Of a DNA stretch of 6,863 nt, positions 4,941-6,863 are shown in pieces. Position numbers and translations under genes: made by a program. How positions within the stretch are numbered: the stretch's first letter is position 1; each line of letters opens with the position of its first letter. A model generated the notes under the pieces. It was not told the DNA's origin and did no database searches. It saw only the letters and a list, made by a program, of their open reading frames with translations. The stretch covers positions 1 through 6,863 of the forward strand of contig JAJZWG010000035.1 of assembly GCA_021846795.1 (NCBI GenBank). Direction: 5' to 3'. This stretch comes from a bacterium (GTDB lineage Bacteria; Patescibacteriota; Saccharimonadia; Saccharimonadales; UBA4665).

Positions 4941-5274
4941 TTATTCTGGATGAAGTTGATCTGGAACGGCAAATTTAATAAAAGCCCTATATAATGATTA
5001 ATTGGTTATAAAATAATTGCCTTATAATATAAGTTTATATATCTAAAATTAATAGTTTAAAAAAATCATGTGAACTATATAAACAAATATGTATCTACCT
5101 ATTTTATACGATATTTTCATTGATGTTTGAGATGAAAAGGTTGATATTTGCCGAGTATTGGCGTATTAAGATAAAGAATTAAAACTGATTAGTGTTAACT
5201 AAGTATAACTTAATAAAATATTGACAGTTTTTATCTTGTTTTTGATTTTTATGGTTTAATTTTGATGAAATATT
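4941..5274 (+). other. Gene-less stretch between the IS remnant and tRNA-Thr
   Basis: No open frame of useful length, tRNA or strong hairpin is visible. No orfB-like sequence can be recognised in any forward frame. One forward frame from the ATG at 5090 reads MYLPILYDIFIDV, TGA, DEKVDICRVLAY, TAA, DKELKLISVN, which could be an eroded gene but matches no family I know. A perfect TTGACA sits at 5221-5226, but nothing like a -10 box lies 16-18 nt after it. Confidence 0.5.
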
Positions 5275-5280
5275 TATAAT
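5275..5280 (+). promoter_or_regulatory. -10 box for the tRNA-Thr/tRNA-Gly pair
   Basis: A perfect TATAAT ends 12 nt before tRNA-Thr, predicting a leader of about 5 nt. The region 17 nt upstream (TGGTTT) is only a poor -35 match. Confidence 0.5.
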
Positions 5281-5292
5281 ATTAGTAGTTTT

Positions 5293-5369
5293 GCCGTCTT
5301 AGCTCAGTTGGCTAGAGCGCCACTTTCGTAAAGTGGAAGTCTGGAGTTCGAATCTCCAAGACGGCTCCA
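5293..5369 (+). tRNA. tRNA-Thr (anticodon CGT)
   Basis: The acceptor stem GCCGTCT (5293-5299) pairs with AGACGGC (5359-5365), followed by discriminator T and encoded CCA. The anticodon stem CCACT/AGTGG encloses TTCGTAA, with CGT at 5327-5329. The D loop has AGTTGG and the T loop TTCGAAT. It reads ACG. tRNA-Gly follows after 3 nt, so the two are surely one transcript. Confidence 0.96.
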
Positions 5370-5372
5370 AAA

Positions 5373-5447
5373 GCGAGTATCGTATAGTGGTTATTACAAA
5401 TCCTTCCCAAGGCTTGAACGAGAGTTCGATTCTCTCTACTCGCACCA
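5373..5447 (+). tRNA. tRNA-Gly (anticodon CCC)
   Basis: The acceptor stem GCGAGTA (5373-5379) pairs with TACTCGC (5437-5443), with discriminator A and encoded CCA. The anticodon CCC is at 5406-5408 in loop TTCCCAA. The anticodon stem AATCC/GGCTT contains a U-C mismatch in its middle pair (29-41). The T loop is TTCGATT. It reads GGG. Anticodon TCA, which marks UGA-to-Gly recoding in some CPR lineages, is not what is seen here. Confidence 0.92.
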
Positions 5448-5477
5448 AGGTGGCTAGAAAATTTAACTGTTTTAAGT

Positions 5478-5483
5478 TATATT
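5478..5483 (+). promoter_or_regulatory. Weak candidate -10 box for the 5494 gene
   Basis: TATATT lies 10 nt before the ATG at 5494, which would give a leader of only about 4 nt. There is no TG extension and no -35 box at the right distance, so read-through from the tRNA pair 46 nt upstream is an equal possibility. Confidence 0.3.
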
Positions 5484-5493
5484 AGAGTGATAA

Positions 5494-5850
5494 ATGGCTA
5501 CAAAAAATAAGTTTTCTCATGACTATTTAGTTTTAATTTTTAATGGTTTAAGTATCTTTTTAAGTTTAATTTTGTTGACTTTAATTTTAATTAGTTTAAA
5601 TAGTCAAAATATTAATACTTATTTTGTTCAATATCGACCGATTTTAGGTTTAAATTCTTTTCAAACCGGTTCTTCTTTGGATATTATGAGTTTTTTTATT
5701 TTTGGTTTTGTTTTTTTAATTATAAATTTATTATTAAGTTACCGAGTTTATAAAATTAATAGAAATTTTTCAATAATAATTGCTATGATATCAAATCTAT
5801 TTTTAATATTAACCATTTTTGAAGCTAATTCTTTACTTTACTTACATTAA
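5494..5850 (+). CDS. Small three-helix membrane protein of unknown function
   Basis: The 118-residue protein has three hydrophobic segments: about 12-34 (LIFNGLSIFLSLILLTLIL), 64-84 (MSFFIFGFVFLIINLLLSY) and 91-115 (SIIIAMISNLFLILTIFEA). A polar 28-residue stretch between the first two (NSQNINTYFVQYRPILGLNS) and a short basic turn YRVYKINRN lie between them. By the positive-inside rule the basic turn is cytoplasmic and the long polar stretch outside. I recognise no family. Its stop is 5 nt before the glycosyltransferase ATG, so the two form an operon and it may be a partner or part of the same envelope pathway. It has no Shine-Dalgarno sequence. Confidence 0.75.
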   Translation: MATKNKFSHDYLVLIFNGLSIFLSLILLTLILISLNSQNINTYFVQYRPILGLNSFQTGSSLDIMSFFIFGFVFLIINLLLSYRVYKINRNFSIIIAMISNLFLILTIFEANSLLYLH

Positions 5851-5855
5851 TCATT

Positions 5856-6863
5856 ATGACAAATTTAGAAATTCCTTATGAAAAAGATCGTAAAGGTCAT
5901 TATCGTTTTTTTGAAATTTTACCTGGATTTTTAAGTTGGACTTTAATATTACTACCTTTAGTTTTGAGTTATTTTAGTGTTATAGCGGCAGTAGCATTTA
6001 TTTTAATTTATTTGTTAATTTTTTTTATTAGATCAGTTGGTTATGATATTAGAGCCGTTCAGGGATATTTCGATATGAAAAAACAATTAAAACTAAATTG
6101 GACCGTTTTAGTTGATGAATTGCATTATAAAAAAATTTTTGAAGATAATAGTATTATTCGACCTAAATGGCATTTTTCGAACCTTGCAAGGCTTGATACT
6201 AGAAAAATTGAGACTGATCCATATGATTTAGTTCATATTGCGTTAATTGCTACTTATAATGAGTCTAGAGAGATATTAGAACCGACAATTCAATCAATTA
6301 TCGCTAGTACGTATGATCCAAAAAAAATAATTGTAGTTATTGCTTACGAAGCAAGAGCTGGTAAAGTCGCCGAAGATAGGGTTAAAGAATTGAAAAAAGT
6401 TTATAAAAAACAGTTTCGTGATTTTTTAATCATCAAACACCCTGCTAACATACCTGGTGAAATTATTGGTAAGGGTAGTAATATTACTTATGCTGGTCGA
6501 CAGATTAAAAATTATACTAAAACAAATAATTTAGACCCTAAAAAAGTTTTAATAACTACTTTAGATGCTGATAATAGACCTGATAGAAATTATTTCATGG
6601 CTTTAACTTATCTTTTTTGTGTTGTGCCAGACCCTATTCGAGCTTCTTTTCAGCCTTTACCAATGTTTACTAATAATATTTGGGACGCACCAACTTTCAT
6701 GAGAGTTGTTGCTACCGGTAATAATTTATTTTATATTGTTCAAACTCAAAGGCCTCATTTAGCTCGAAATTTTTCAGCCCATGCTCAATCTTTACAAGCT
6801 TTAATTGAAATGGATTTTTGGAGCGTAAGAACTATCGTTGAAGATGGTCATCAATTTTGGCGA
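5856..6863 (+). CDS. Family 2 glycosyltransferase, membrane-associated, C-terminus cut off by window edge
   Basis: From the ATG at 5856 the frame stays open for 336 codons to the edge. The N-terminus (1-22, with YRFFEILPGF) is followed by a hydrophobic hairpin (about 25-58). A GT-A domain begins near residue 125: VHIALIATYNESRE (nucleotide-sugar entry, Asn135-Glu136), TIQSIIASTYDPKKIIVVI, then TLDADNRPDRNYF with the metal-binding DAD at 237-239, and finally VEDGHQFWR with Glu329-Asp330, the expected catalytic base region. Processive members would show a QxxRW motif soon after, which is outside the window. It should transfer a sugar from a nucleotide-sugar or lipid-linked donor at the inner face of the membrane, for envelope polysaccharide or glycolipid; substrate unknown. 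No Shine-Dalgarno sequence; likely coupled to the small membrane protein 5 nt upstream. Confidence 0.9.
   Translation, partial: MTNLEIPYEKDRKGHYRFFEILPGFLSWTLILLPLVLSYFSVIAAVAFILIYLLIFFIRSVGYDIRAVQGYFDMKKQLKLNWTVLVDELHYKKIFEDNSIIRPKWHFSNLARLDTRKIETDPYDLVHIALIATYNESREILEPTIQSIIASTYDPKKIIVVIAYEARAGKVAEDRVKELKKVYKKQFRDFLIIKHPANIPGEIIGKGSNITYAGRQIKNYTKTNNLDPKKVLITTLDADNRPDRNYFMALTYLFCVVPDPIRASFQPLPMFTNNIWDAPTFMRVVATGNNLFYIVQTQRPHLARNFSAHAQSLQALIEMDFWSVRTIVEDGHQFWR

Noticed and set aside
5221..5260. Promoter built on the perfect TTGACA at 5221
   Set aside because: No -10 box occurs at 16-19 nt; the nearest candidates are 23 nt or more away.
3159..5292. Island integrated into tRNA-Asp by a site-specific recombinase
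   Set aside because: No duplicate of the tRNA 3' end (an att repeat) is found in the island, and no integrase gene lies inside it.

Overview
The window looks like a piece of a small, AT-rich bacterial genome, most likely a Patescibacteria/CPR member. That placement is inferred from style rather than from a marker gene: very AT-rich codon use, short intergenic gaps, CCA encoded in all four tRNA genes, starts without Shine-Dalgarno sites in the resident genes, and CPR-like membrane proteins (a two-helix bacterial PH-domain protein, a membrane-anchored parvulin, and a GT2 glycosyltransferase with a YRFFEILPGF-type N-terminus). UGA is not read as an amino acid in any intact gene here.

Layout. 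Positions 1-800 (minus strand) hold most of a XerC/D-type tyrosine recombinase, cut by the window edge. A 47-nt divergent promoter region separates it from ndk (848-1351), which is followed after one base by tRNA-Arg(CCT). Next comes an overlapping pair, a PH-domain membrane protein (1470-2039) and a membrane-anchored PpiC/SurA-like foldase (2029-3111), then tRNA-Asp(GTC).

From 3237 to about 5270 lies an accessory island, visibly richer in G and C and poor in intact genes. It contains (i) a decayed AbrB/MazE-type antitoxin plus VapC-type PIN toxin pair, broken by stop codons and several frameshifts; (ii) an intact Phd/YefM antitoxin plus PIN toxin pair (3984-4637); and (iii) what appears to be a decayed IS3-type orfA with its left terminal repeat (4644-4940). 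An inverted copy of that terminal repeat lies just before the intact pair, so the living toxin-antitoxin module sits between two IS-end-like repeats. About 330 bases of unrecognised sequence follow.

The resident genome resumes with tRNA-Thr(CGT) and tRNA-Gly(CCC) in tandem, a three-helix membrane protein of unknown function (5494-5850), and, 5 nt later, a membrane-associated family 2 glycosyltransferase that runs off the right edge.

The most notable signals are the promoter-to-start distances of xer, ndk and the PH gene, where a good -10 box lies only 6-8 nt from the ATG and predicts leaderless mRNAs; the overlap of the divergent xer and ndk promoters; and the layered toxin-antitoxin/IS island. 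I see no CRISPR array, rRNA or clear riboswitch, and no clearly new defence or metabolic system.
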